64,000 nt of DNA, taken from assembly GCA_021845925.1 (NCBI GenBank), contig JAJZUW010000009.1, positions 80,258 to 144,257 on the forward strand, in the 5' to 3' direction. This document shows, in pieces, positions 1 through 8,095 of this stretch; within the stretch, counting starts at the first letter, position 1; each line of letters begins with the position of its first letter. The notes beneath the pieces are model-generated. The model had not been told where the DNA came from. It ran no database searches and worked only from the letters and a program-made list of their open reading frames with translations. Made by a program: the position numbers and the translations under genes. Origin of the DNA: Pseudomonadota bacterium (GTDB taxonomy: Bacteria > Pseudomonadota > Gammaproteobacteria > Burkholderiales > Sulfuriferulaceae).

Positions 1-1
1 T

Positions 2-388
2 GCCTATATTGCGCCGGGACATTCGCATTTGCGGGTGCTAGGCCGCCCGGCAAGCGGATATTCGCTGAGACTGGATCAGGGTGAGCCGGTCAATCGCCAC
101 AGGCCGTCCGTGGATGTGATGTTCGAGACGGTTGCGGTAGCAGCTGGTTCGGCAGCCATCGGGGTGCTTCTGACCGGTATGGGCAAGGACGGGGCAAAGG
201 GGTTGCTGGCAATGCATGCAGCGGGTGCGCATACCTTTGCCCAGGACGAAGCAAGCTGCGTGGTGTATGGCATGCCGCGCGAAGCAGCCGCGTTGGGAGC
301 GGCGGATGAAATACTACCCCTGTCGGGGATTGCGGGGCGCATGATTGCCGTGTTGCGCGATAGGGCGGCTGCCAGGAGGCTGGCATGA
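2..388 (+). CDS. cheB: Chemotaxis methylesterase CheB, C-terminal part (cut by window start)
   Basis: Protein-glutamate methylesterase/deamidase that removes methyl groups from chemoreceptors during adaptation. The frame is open from base 2 and reads [10 protein letters not shown], a typical CheB catalytic-domain stretch, so the true start lies upstream; a TTG at 29 should not be taken as the start. About 128 residues are visible. The segment TGMGKDG carries the Asp of the CheB catalytic triad, followed by the usual [17 protein letters not shown] block. cheY follows after 51 bases, consistent with a chemotaxis operon. The receiver domain is outside the window, so phosphorylation control cannot be checked. 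Confidence 0.93.
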   Translation, partial: AYIAPGHSHLRVLGRPASGYSLRLDQGEPVNRHRPSVDVMFETVAVAAGSAAIGVLLTGMGKDGAKGLLAMHAAGAHTFAQDEASCVVYGMPREAAALGAADEILPLSGIAGRMIAVLRDRAAARRLA

Positions 389-439
389 TAACGGGTTCTG
401 TGAATCATTCTGGATGCAAATTGAACAGGGAGCAGGTGG

Positions 440-829
440 ATGGCTGATCCAAACATGAGATTTCTGGTGGTTGACGATTTTTCGACCATGCGCAGAATTG
501 TGAGAAATTTGCTCAAGGAATTGGGTTATTCCAATGTCGAAGAGGCAGAGGATGGCGCCATTGCGCTTTCCATGCTGAAAAATGGTAACTTCGAATTTGT
601 CGTGACAGACTGGAACATGCCCAACATGGACGGTCTGACCCTGTTGCAGAACATTCGCGCCGACGCATCGCTTGCGCATTTGCCGGTGCTCATGGTAACT
701 GCCGAGGCGAAAAAGGAAAATATCATCGCCGCTGCTCAGGCTGGCGCCAGTGGTTACGTTGTCAAACCTTTCACGGCTGCCACGCTCGACGAAAAGCTGA
801 CAAAGATCTTTGAAAAACTGGGCAAGTGA
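440..829 (+). CDS. cheY: Chemotaxis response regulator CheY
   Basis: Single-domain receiver of 129 residues that, when phosphorylated by CheA, binds the flagellar switch. The canonical residues fall at E. coli numbering: acidic pair Asp12-Asp13, phospho-acceptor Asp57 ([12 protein letters not shown]), Thr87, Tyr106 and Lys109. The start ATG at 440 follows a purine-rich AGGGAGCAGG segment. The gene sits between cheB and cheZ; its stop overlaps an upstream in-frame GTG of cheZ, so co-transcription is likely. Confidence 0.97.
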   Translation: MADPNMRFLVVDDFSTMRRIVRNLLKELGYSNVEEAEDGAIALSMLKNGNFEFVVTDWNMPNMDGLTLLQNIRADASLAHLPVLMVTAEAKKENIIAAAQAGASGYVVKPFTAATLDEKLTKIFEKLGK

Positions 830-843
830 GCGGGAGAGTGGGC

Positions 844-1470
844 ATGGATAATGATACCAAGCATCAGCACGGCGATGGATGCTGCAATGAAGAACTCATT
901 GCGCGTGTCGGACACATGACACGGGTTCTGCACGACAGTTTGCGTGCGCTCGGACTGGACCGTGTGATCGAAGACGCCACGCGTGACATTCCTGATGTAC
1001 GTGCTCGGCTGGATTTCGTCATGTCCAAAACCGATGCGGCAGCCCAGCGGGTGCTGGATGCCACGGACAAGGCCATTCCCCTGCAGGAACAGGTGCAGGC
1101 GCGCTGCCAGCAGCTGGCGAACCAGGTTCAGACCGGCCAAATGTCGGCCGATGCCGTCCTGGCAACTGAACTTGGTGACATGGCGACAAAAGCCGACACG
1201 ACCAAACAGTTGCTGCTCGATATCATGATGGCACAAGATTTTCAGGATATTACCGGACAGGTGATCCGTAAAGTGATCGAACTGGCAACAGAACTTGAAT
1301 CACAACTGGTCCAGTTGCTGATCGACTACTCCGACCCGGCAGAAGTGGCTCGCATGACGGAGCCAGCCAAGGACGATGGCCTCATGAACGGGCCACAGAT
1401 CAAACCTAACGAAGACGCAGTGTCGACCCAGAGTCAGGTGGACGACCTGCTGAACAGCCTGGGATTTTAA
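844..1470 (+). CDS. cheZ: CheY-P phosphatase CheZ
   Basis: Dimeric helical phosphatase that dephosphorylates CheY-P and ends the chemotactic signal. The diagnostic motif AQDFQDITGQVI, containing the catalytic Gln, is present, and the C-terminus SQVDDLLNSLGF matches the CheY-binding tail peptide. A GTG at 826 is in frame, but ATG at 844 is preferred because a GGGAG ribosome site precedes it by about eight bases; that gives 208 residues, near the family norm. It lies directly after cheY and about 10 bases before the HDOD gene. Confidence 0.95.
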   Translation: MDNDTKHQHGDGCCNEELIARVGHMTRVLHDSLRALGLDRVIEDATRDIPDVRARLDFVMSKTDAAAQRVLDATDKAIPLQEQVQARCQQLANQVQTGQMSADAVLATELGDMATKADTTKQLLLDIMMAQDFQDITGQVIRKVIELATELESQLVQLLIDYSDPAEVARMTEPAKDDGLMNGPQIKPNEDAVSTQSQVDDLLNSLGF

Positions 1471-1481
1471 CGGAGTCACAC

Positions 1482-2699
1482 ATGATGCAGAACCGGCTGG
1501 TCATTCGGGACCCATTGCTGGACCCGAATCAGCGTTTGCTAGGGTACCAGCTGCACTTTGATCAGCCATCCGGCCGAACTGACAGCGCCAGTGTGGAAGC
1601 AGAGCAGCTACTGAACCGGATACTTGCCATGCAGGAGCAGGAGTCCGATGCGGTTTCGCGATACATTTATTTTCTGCCGGTGACGGTCGACCTGATTCAG
1701 GATGGACGTTACACCGGCTTGCCGGCAGGCGTGCTGGGACTGATCGTTACGCCCGACATCCTGGTTGATCAGGCGGCTGTCGACGTGCTGAAAGTCATGC
1801 GCGCCAGCGGTTATGAAATTCTGCTGCGTGGCGCCGATCTGGCTGCTATCCGCCAGGAATGGCTGCAAATTGCCACGCTGGTGGAAGTGTACTTTGAACC
1901 GGGCAATTTTTCGCTGCAGGCGAAGATATTTTCCCTGCTCAAAAACACATCGATGCGACTGGCAGCTTCGGATGTGGCCAGCTGGCAGGAATATGGTATC
2001 TGCAGGAAACTGGGCCTGCACGCTTTTGTCGGCCGGTTCTTCATGCAAAGACCTGTTGAAACCGAAAGCGCCGACAAGGCCCGACCGCTCAGTCCGTCCC
2101 AGAGCACTTTGCTGCAACTGATGGAGGGCGTGCGAGCCAATGCCGACATCGCCAAACTGGAGAATATTCTCAAACAGGACGCGGCTCTTTCATACAAGCT
2201 TCTGTTTTATATCAATTCAGCCGCGTTTGGTCTGAGTTTCGAGATCGAGTCGCTGCGTCATGCCATTACATTGCTGGGCTATGACAAGCTGAACCGGTGG
2301 TTGTGCGTGCTGTTTGCAACCTCCGATTCGTCCACCAGTTCGCCGGTATTGTTGCACACGGCCCTGGTACGGGGCCGGATGGTCGAATTGCTGGGCGCGA
2401 CCCTGCTGTCGCGAGCCGAGAGCGAAAGCCTGTTCATCACCGGCATGTTTTCCATGCTGGATCGCTTGCTGGCTACCGGCATGGAAGAAGCACTGGAGCA
2501 CGTGCGGCTGCCGGAAGCCGTGATGGATGCCCTGATCGACGGACAAGGCATGTACGCGCCATTCCTGCAGCTGGCAGTGGCTGTCGAGCGTCATGATGAA
2601 CGGGCGGAAGGATTGATGGATGGCCTTGGTCTGACGTCCGATCAGGTGAACGACGCACATTTTTCGGCACTGTACTGGGCTAACCAGTTGCTGTCCTGA
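1482..2699 (+). CDS. EAL-like/HDOD signal transduction protein (YuxH type)
   Basis: 405 residues. The first half resembles an EAL phosphodiesterase fold, but I do not find the catalytic Glu-Ala-Leu signature, so it is probably not an active c-di-GMP hydrolase. The second half (from about residue 200) is an HDOD domain, with LLQLMEGVRANADI, the KLLFYINSAAFG stretch and the IESLRHAITLLGYDKL helix typical of the family. This architecture is common in Betaproteobacteria and is thought to act as a c-di-GMP or protein-protein regulatory module. It begins 11 bases after cheZ, so it appears to be the last gene of the chemotaxis operon. Role inferred; substrate unknown. Confidence 0.85.
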   Translation: MMQNRLVIRDPLLDPNQRLLGYQLHFDQPSGRTDSASVEAEQLLNRILAMQEQESDAVSRYIYFLPVTVDLIQDGRYTGLPAGVLGLIVTPDILVDQAAVDVLKVMRASGYEILLRGADLAAIRQEWLQIATLVEVYFEPGNFSLQAKIFSLLKNTSMRLAASDVASWQEYGICRKLGLHAFVGRFFMQRPVETESADKARPLSPSQSTLLQLMEGVRANADIAKLENILKQDAALSYKLLFYINSAAFGLSFEIESLRHAITLLGYDKLNRWLCVLFATSDSSTSSPVLLHTALVRGRMVELLGATLLSRAESESLFITGMFSMLDRLLATGMEEALEHVRLPEAVMDALIDGQGMYAPFLQLAVAVERHDERAEGLMDGLGLTSDQVNDAHFSALYWANQLLS

Positions 2700-2715
2700 T
2701 TCAGCTGGCCTTGTC

Positions 2716-2885
2716 ATCAACCTCGTCATTCCGCGCAGAATGACGGGATGTGATATTCCGCACACCACATTGTCATTCCGCGCGTAGTCGCGGAATCCAC
2801 AGATTCGGCCGGTAGGTATGCAAGGCAAAGCAAGGATTCTGCGACTGCGCTTCGCTCCGCGCAGAATGATGGGGTGAATGCTCCG
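2716..2885. repeat. Dispersed palindromic repeats (REP-like), two types
   Basis: The gap between the convergent HDOD and fimV-like genes holds two palindromic repeat types. Type A (2772-2801) contains a stem of TTCCGCG and CGCGGAA around a CGTAGT loop. Type B (about 2834-2871) begins TTCTGCGACT and ends CGCAGAATGA. Both recur at 41.7-42.4 kb. A related shorter palindrome, CATTC-CGCGCA-GAATG, lies near 2728. Position between gene ends fits REP-like elements that stabilise or end transcripts. Confidence 0.8.
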
Positions 2886-2924
2886 TGCACAATGACGAAA
2901 GCAGGAACAAGGTGCGGTGAGAGA

Positions 2925-4694
2925 TTAAAACCCATTCGCCGGGTCAATGACCCTGAACGCCTCGTGAATGTTCGGAATGTCCAGGTCCAGTTCGTCCTTG
3001 CCGCCAGAAGACCGGTTTTCCGGACCTTTGGCAAGCAGTTCGGCATGCCGGATCGCGCTCATTTCCTGTGCCAGTGACAGCATCATCAGGATGTCGCGGT
3101 ATACCGGCAGATCAAAACCGATCCGTTTGTGTTCCGGATTCGCCAGCATGAGCGATTTCAGATAAGGGATGACGTCATCGGTACGCCAGAGTTCGCTGAT
3201 GTTGCGAATGATGTGCGGATAATCTTCGATCTGGTGCAGGTTGGCCGTTGCCGGATCTTCGTCGAAATCAAGTGTTCTGGCATTGAATAGTCCCGAAAAC
3301 CGTTCACGCAGGTTTTCATAGGCTTCTCGCTGGCCTGTGCTGCGGTACAGGTCGAGCAGAAACAGCCAGGGAGCCGGTGATTCACGATGGCCGGGCGATT
3401 CGTCGCTGATCTGGTGTTCCAGGACCAGAATCGCTTTTTCAGGGTTGTTGACCGATATCCAGAATTCCGCTTCCTGGGTAATGTCGGAAATTTCTTCCAC
3501 CTGCATGTGTTCTTCGCCGAACATCGGCATGATTGCAGGTGTGTGCGCGGGCTCATGGAGGACTTCCGGCGCGGCCCGGTTTGATTCTGCAACCGGCTGA
3601 CGCGGGCTCACGGGAGAGGGCGGGATGACAGTTGCCCCGGCATGTTCAGTGTGGCTTTCCAGCAATGCCCGGAACACTTCGTCGTCCGGGATTGCAGCCG
3701 GTGGTCTTGTCGCCAGCGCGACATCAATCGATAGCTGCTGACGCCGCCGGTCACGTAGCAGCACGGCCAGCAGGATCAGTTCCAGAATGGCCAGCAGCGC
3801 TACCGCCACCAGCAGCTTCCGCGAGGTTGGTTGAGCCGGCAGCGACCGGGCCTGCAATTGCCGGATCTCGGTCATTTGCTGCTGTATTTGTGCCCGCAGT
3901 TGTTCAATCTGGTGCTCTTTTTGCGCCAGTTGCAGATTGGGAGACAAGTGCATTGCAGGGCTGGATTCAGTCGGTGCATGGGTAATGGCCGGGCTCTGGG
4001 ACATTTCCGGTTCGCCCAGACTGAGTACGGGCTCCAGTTTGAGCGTTTGTGCAGTCTTCTGGTGCGAGGTCGGTGGCGTTGCCTGTTGTGCGGCATGCAT
4101 TGTCACGGCTGCAGCGGTTGGGCTTGCTGCAGATCTGACGGCAGGCATTGCAGACTGCCGGAGCAGCGTGCTGGCAGGACCGTTTCGCCGCGCATGATGT
4201 CCCAGACGATGGCGGATAGTTGCCGAAGGTTCCGGTTGTGCAGTCACCACGGACGGAATGGCTTCTTCGACAGCTGCTTCGGGCGCTTCGCTGGCGACCG
4301 GTGCGTCCAGCAGGATCGCATATTCACGCGAATAGACATTGTCTTTGCAGTCAACCGACATTTTCAGGTAGGTCGCCGGCTCATACACAGTGTTGGAACT
4401 GCGGATTTCAAGGTAAGCAACGCCGCTGGCATCGGTGATGACAGACGTCGTTGCGGTCATCAGTTGTTCGTGGTCTATCGTATCCAGTGTGGCATGCATG
4501 CAGGCGGTAGCTAGCTGGCTGGTATCGCCGGAGACCTGGATGCTTGCCCGCAGTCTTTCGCCAATGTGCGACCTGATATGCACTTCGCCCAGACCGATGG
4601 CAAGTACATTACCTGCAAAACAGAAAAACACGATGCTTGCCAGCAGGCCGTTCAAAAACCTTGTGCAGACGGTGCAGGATCGTTTCATGTCCAT
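2925..4694 (-). CDS. FimV-family polar/pilus assembly protein (short form)
   Basis: 589 residues. A signal peptide occupies about residues 1-32 (hydrophobic LLASIVFFCFAGNVLA), followed by the FimV N-terminal domain starting GLGEVHIRSHIGERLRA. A low-complexity Ala/Pro/Thr linker leads to a coiled coil at about 253-283 (QKEHQIEQLRAQIQQQM), one transmembrane helix at about 293-313, and an acidic cytoplasmic region with TPR-like helices to the end. FimV/HubP proteins bind peptidoglycan outside and organise polar chemotaxis, flagella or type IV pili inside. This one is shorter than Pseudomonas FimV (about 900 residues) and lies opposite a chemotaxis operon, which fits a polar organiser. Function assigned by domain order. 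Confidence 0.85.
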   Translation of the reverse strand: MDMKRSCTVCTRFLNGLLASIVFFCFAGNVLAIGLGEVHIRSHIGERLRASIQVSGDTSQLATACMHATLDTIDHEQLMTATTSVITDASGVAYLEIRSSNTVYEPATYLKMSVDCKDNVYSREYAILLDAPVASEAPEAAVEEAIPSVVTAQPEPSATIRHRLGHHARRNGPASTLLRQSAMPAVRSAASPTAAAVTMHAAQQATPPTSHQKTAQTLKLEPVLSLGEPEMSQSPAITHAPTESSPAMHLSPNLQLAQKEHQIEQLRAQIQQQMTEIRQLQARSLPAQPTSRKLLVAVALLAILELILLAVLLRDRRRQQLSIDVALATRPPAAIPDDEVFRALLESHTEHAGATVIPPSPVSPRQPVAESNRAAPEVLHEPAHTPAIMPMFGEEHMQVEEISDITQEAEFWISVNNPEKAILVLEHQISDESPGHRESPAPWLFLLDLYRSTGQREAYENLRERFSGLFNARTLDFDEDPATANLHQIEDYPHIIRNISELWRTDDVIPYLKSLMLANPEHKRIGFDLPVYRDILMMLSLAQEMSAIRHAELLAKGPENRSSGGKDELDLDIPNIHEAFRVIDPANGF

Positions 4695-4824
4695 GACAGC
4701 AGACTGTTAAAATGTCGGCGTATCTTACGCTGAAAATTGGGCAAAATCCATGTAAATGCCATGGGTTACGTGATTTTCACGCGGTTGGTCCTGAAAGTAA
4801 ACCCAATGCTGGTGAGTTGTCACG

Positions 4825-5487
4825 TCAGGCAGGTCGAGACGACAGCAATGAAAGGGCCAGTCCGTTCAGCATGTCGCGCAGCAGTTCGCCGGCGCGAACG
4901 CCATTCTGGTTGCGTAAAGCCTGCAGGATTGCTGCATGCACATCGATGAATTCGGGCAGATCCTTGCCAATGTGCAGGGTGGCGACATGTGCGCGTGCCG
5001 AGATGTCGAGATTGTCCCAGGTTTGCAGGAACAGTTTGTGGCCGGACTGGATGACAATCAGTCGGTGGAAATGGATGGCATGGGTCAGATAGCAGGATGT
5101 ATCGGTTGCCGAAGCTGCCGTGGTCATTTTGTCCAGGCAGGCGGACAGTTCGTCAAGCAGGTCTTCTGGACAGGGCACTGCCAGTTCAGCCGCGCGCTGT
5201 TCGATCAGGGCACGCATCTGGTAGGTTTCCACCAGATCCTGAAGATTGGACTGCCGGACCCGGGTGCCACAGTAACGCCGGGAAGTCACCAGTCCCATGG
5301 TTTCCAGCTCGCGCAAGGCTTCGCGAACCGGCGCCTGGCTGACCTTGAATTCGCGTGCGAGGTTGAGTTCGATCAGCCGCTCGCCGGACTGGTAGGTGCC
5401 GTCCTGGATCCGCTGGATCAGAACGTCGCGGATTTTGTCCCGCATGCAGTGTCGATTGAGCGGGGTTGATGCACACGGGGCATTCAT
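4825..5487 (-). CDS. GntR/FCD-family transcriptional regulator
   Basis: 220 residues: winged-helix DNA-binding domain at about 15-80 (LIQRIQDGTYQSGERLIE, then VSQAPVREALRELE) and an all-helical FCD ligand domain after about residue 90. FCD regulators usually bind a small organic acid or metal-bound ligand and repress neighbouring genes. It is the last gene of the efflux operon; its ATG overlaps the stop of the outer-membrane gene by 4 bases, so it is translationally coupled. That suggests it controls the operon, probably through palindromes at 11269-11309, but this is inference. Ligand unknown. Confidence 0.9.
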   Translation of the reverse strand: MNAPCASTPLNRHCMRDKIRDVLIQRIQDGTYQSGERLIELNLAREFKVSQAPVREALRELETMGLVTSRRYCGTRVRQSNLQDLVETYQMRALIEQRAAELAVPCPEDLLDELSACLDKMTTAASATDTSCYLTHAIHFHRLIVIQSGHKLFLQTWDNLDISARAHVATLHIGKDLPEFIDVHAAILQALRNQNGVRAGELLRDMLNGLALSLLSSRPA

Positions 5488-6932
5488 GGTGTCGGACCTT
5501 TTTCCTGCCAGCCACCGCCGAGTGCCTTGATCAGCGCAATGTCGGATTCCAGAACCAGCGCCTGGCTGTCCTGAGCTGCGATGTTGGCAAGAATTTGCTG
5601 GCTTTCGGTGTTGAGCCAGTCGGGACGGGCCAGTGTGCCGGTATCCATGGCAATGCTGGCCTGCTGCAACTGGTCGTCCTGTTGCCGGCGAATCGAATCG
5701 TTAGCCTGCTGCTCGTCTTCCAGCCGGTGGATGGCGGCCAGATTGTCTTCGACTTCCTTCCAGGCATTGAGTACGCTGCTGCGCCAGTTGGCAACAGATT
5801 CTCGCCAGGTGGCGTGGGCCTGATCATCCAGGGCAAACAGACGGCCAGCGTCGAACAGGGTCATGGCCACCGAAGGGCCGAACGACCAGAACTGTTCCGG
5901 CGCATTGAACCAGTTGTTGGTGTGGGTGCTCTCGTAACCCAGCGCGGCAGTCAGGTTGATGGCAGGAAAAAAAGCCGCTCTGGCAACGCCGATTTCTGCG
6001 TTGGCTGCCGCCATGGCCGCTGCCGCACTGGCCACGTCAGGGCGCCGCATGAGCAGCGAGGAGGGCAGGACAGGCGCCGGAGTGAGCGCATCTGGAAGCG
6101 GCTGCTGAGTGGCCATGATTCTGAACTGGTTGGCGGGCACACCACACAGCAGCGCCAAGGCGTGCTGTAGCTGTTCGCGCGCCAGCTGACGCGAGGCCAG
6201 ACTGGCCTGAGCCGTATTCAGGGCTGCCATGGCCTGATCAAGCGAACTGACGGTTGCTGTGCCGGTGGCCAGCATCTGTCGGGTCAGGTCGAGAAAGTCC
6301 GTACGGTTTTTGATCAGCAGCCGCAGCTGTGCAATGTCGTGGTCTGCAGCCCGCAAAGCAAAGTAATCGATAGCAAGCCCGGACTGGATCGACAGCATCA
6401 GCGAGGCGCGGTCGTCGGCAACGGCCTTGGCGCGTTGGTCTGCGGCCAGCGCGGTATTGCCGAGCTCTCCCCACAGGTCTGGTTCCCAGCTGGCATCCAG
6501 GCCAACCAGGTTGTCGCGATAATGGGTTGGCACACCGGGTGGCAGGAAAGGTCTGTGCGCCGACGCCTGATTGACGGTATGCGAGGCGCCTGCCGTGACG
6601 GTGGGGAACAGGCTGGCATGAACCGCGCGTGCGGCTGCACGGGCTTCTTCAATGCGCGCATCGGCGGCCAGCAGATCCTGGTTGGCCTTATTGGCCTGCA
6701 ATTCCAGCTGATTCAACGTATCGTCGTGCCAGGCCGTCCACCAGTCTGTTTTCAGGGCGAGGGTCTGCTGGTGGTCCAGCCAGGGGCCGGCAGACTGCCA
6801 GTCTGCCGTGGTATCTGGCGGCGAGACTGTTTTGGTGGGCGCCAGCGAGCACCCTGTCAGGGTCATTAGCAGCCCGATCATGGCCAGACTCTGGCGCAGG
6901 TTTTGGCCAGGCCAACGCTGACGGCTGCTCAT
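5484..6932 (-). CDS. RND efflux outer-membrane lipoprotein (NodT family)
   Basis: 482-residue TolC-like outer-membrane channel of a tripartite efflux pump. The N-terminus ends in a lipobox, LTGC with Cys28, so the mature protein should be lipid-anchored. Two repeated OEP domains follow, with the typical sequences ASWEPDLWGE, LLMRRPDVASAAAAMAAANAEIGVARAAFFP and a second repeat ending near the C-terminus. It overlaps the adaptor gene upstream (6929-6932) and the regulator downstream (5484-5487) by 4 bases each. It should partner the adaptor and permease encoded in the same transcript. Substrate cannot be read from the sequence. Confidence 0.94.
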   Translation of the reverse strand: MSSRQRWPGQNLRQSLAMIGLLMTLTGCSLAPTKTVSPPDTTADWQSAGPWLDHQQTLALKTDWWTAWHDDTLNQLELQANKANQDLLAADARIEEARAAARAVHASLFPTVTAGASHTVNQASAHRPFLPPGVPTHYRDNLVGLDASWEPDLWGELGNTALAADQRAKAVADDRASLMLSIQSGLAIDYFALRAADHDIAQLRLLIKNRTDFLDLTRQMLATGTATVSSLDQAMAALNTAQASLASRQLAREQLQHALALLCGVPANQFRIMATQQPLPDALTPAPVLPSSLLMRRPDVASAAAAMAAANAEIGVARAAFFPAINLTAALGYESTHTNNWFNAPEQFWSFGPSVAMTLFDAGRLFALDDQAHATWRESVANWRSSVLNAWKEVEDNLAAIHRLEDEQQANDSIRRQQDDQLQQASIAMDTGTLARPDWLNTESQQILANIAAQDSQALVLESDIALIKALGGGWQEKGPTP

Positions 6933-8095
6933 GAATGCATCCCCTGCAGGGCAGTGGCGATGACCTTTTGGCCATCGTGTATGGAATCTGGCGGGCTCAC
7001 CACGATGTTCATGTCGCGGCTCAGGCCATGCAGGATCTCCATGTGCCTGCCAAAATCGCGACCGGGCACCACCGGATTGAGCCGAATGGTCCCATCGCCG
7101 GATACGCTGGCGACAAAGGTGCCGTGGGCATTGAAAATCAGAGCATTGCTCGGAATGTCGAGCAGTGCCGGGTCCGGTTTGCGGTGGAATCTGGTTTCGA
7201 CAAATCCACCGGGCAACAGGCTGCCATCGCGATTGTCGATCTGCAGTTCGGTCAGCAAGGTATGGCTGGTCTGGTCAATGGCCCCTGCGGTGCTGCTCAC
7301 GATCGCAGTCCGGGTGATGCCGGGATCGCTGCGTAAGGCAAGTTGAACCTTCATGCCTGGTTTGATCAGTCTGGCCTCGGTTTCGGGGACCGCAACGTAG
7401 ACACGCATGCGGTCGGTTTCTGCCACATGAAACAGTTCGCGGGCTGCGCCATTGCCACTGCCAATGTCGATCAGCTGACCAATATCCAGGTTGCGAGCTG
7501 TCACAATGCCATTGATCGGGCTGGTAATGAATTTGTAGCGATCAAGTTGCAGCAACCGGTCCAGATTGGCCTGCGCAGCATCCAGTGCGGCCTGGCTGGC
7601 AAGCGCAGCATCGGTTTTCGTGTCGGCATCCTGTTGCGACACGGTTTTGGTCACAACCAGCTTTTGCCAGCGCTGGGCGGTGATTTCCGCCAGATGCAGG
7701 GCAGACTGGGCGCTTGTCACATCAGCACGGGCCTGGGCAACCTGCTGGTCCAGGTCCGGGGTATCAAGTTCGGCCAGTACCTCGCCAGTTTTGACGTGCG
7801 CGCCAATATCGGTATGCCATGTTTTGACATAACCTGTGGCTCGGGCATACACGGGCGATTCAACCCAGGATTGCAGCGTGCCGGGCAAAACCAGGTCTGG
7901 TGTGTCGGTTTCGGGTTGCGGATGCGTTGTGCCGACATGCAGCAAGGTGGACTGATTGGCTTCCGAAACAAGTGCGGACTGGTTGTGCATGCGCTGGCTG
8001 ATGCCAACGGCAGCAGCGGCAATGGCCGCCAGTGCGAGAATCAGTGCCGGAATGCGCAATGATCCTGCAGATTGTGGCGTGTCAGGCTGGTTCAT
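6929..8095 (-). CDS. RND efflux periplasmic adaptor (HlyD/MFP family)
   Basis: 388 residues with an N-terminal membrane anchor (about 13-30), a lipoyl-like half-motif (VYARATGYVKTWHTDIGAHV), a coiled-coil hairpin around residues 100-165, the second lipoyl half (SPINGIVTARNLDIGQLID) and a beta-barrel and membrane-proximal domain. The adaptor bridges inner-membrane permease and outer-membrane channel. It overlaps both flanking genes of the operon by 4 bases, so the three pump parts are made in stoichiometric coupling. No residue indicates a particular drug or metal. Confidence 0.94.
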   Translation of the reverse strand: MNQPDTPQSAGSLRIPALILALAAIAAAAVGISQRMHNQSALVSEANQSTLLHVGTTHPQPETDTPDLVLPGTLQSWVESPVYARATGYVKTWHTDIGAHVKTGEVLAELDTPDLDQQVAQARADVTSAQSALHLAEITAQRWQKLVVTKTVSQQDADTKTDAALASQAALDAAQANLDRLLQLDRYKFITSPINGIVTARNLDIGQLIDIGSGNGAARELFHVAETDRMRVYVAVPETEARLIKPGMKVQLALRSDPGITRTAIVSSTAGAIDQTSHTLLTELQIDNRDGSLLPGGFVETRFHRKPDPALLDIPSNALIFNAHGTFVASVSGDGTIRLNPVVPGRDFGRHMEILHGLSRDMNIVVSPPDSIHDGQKVIATALQGMHS

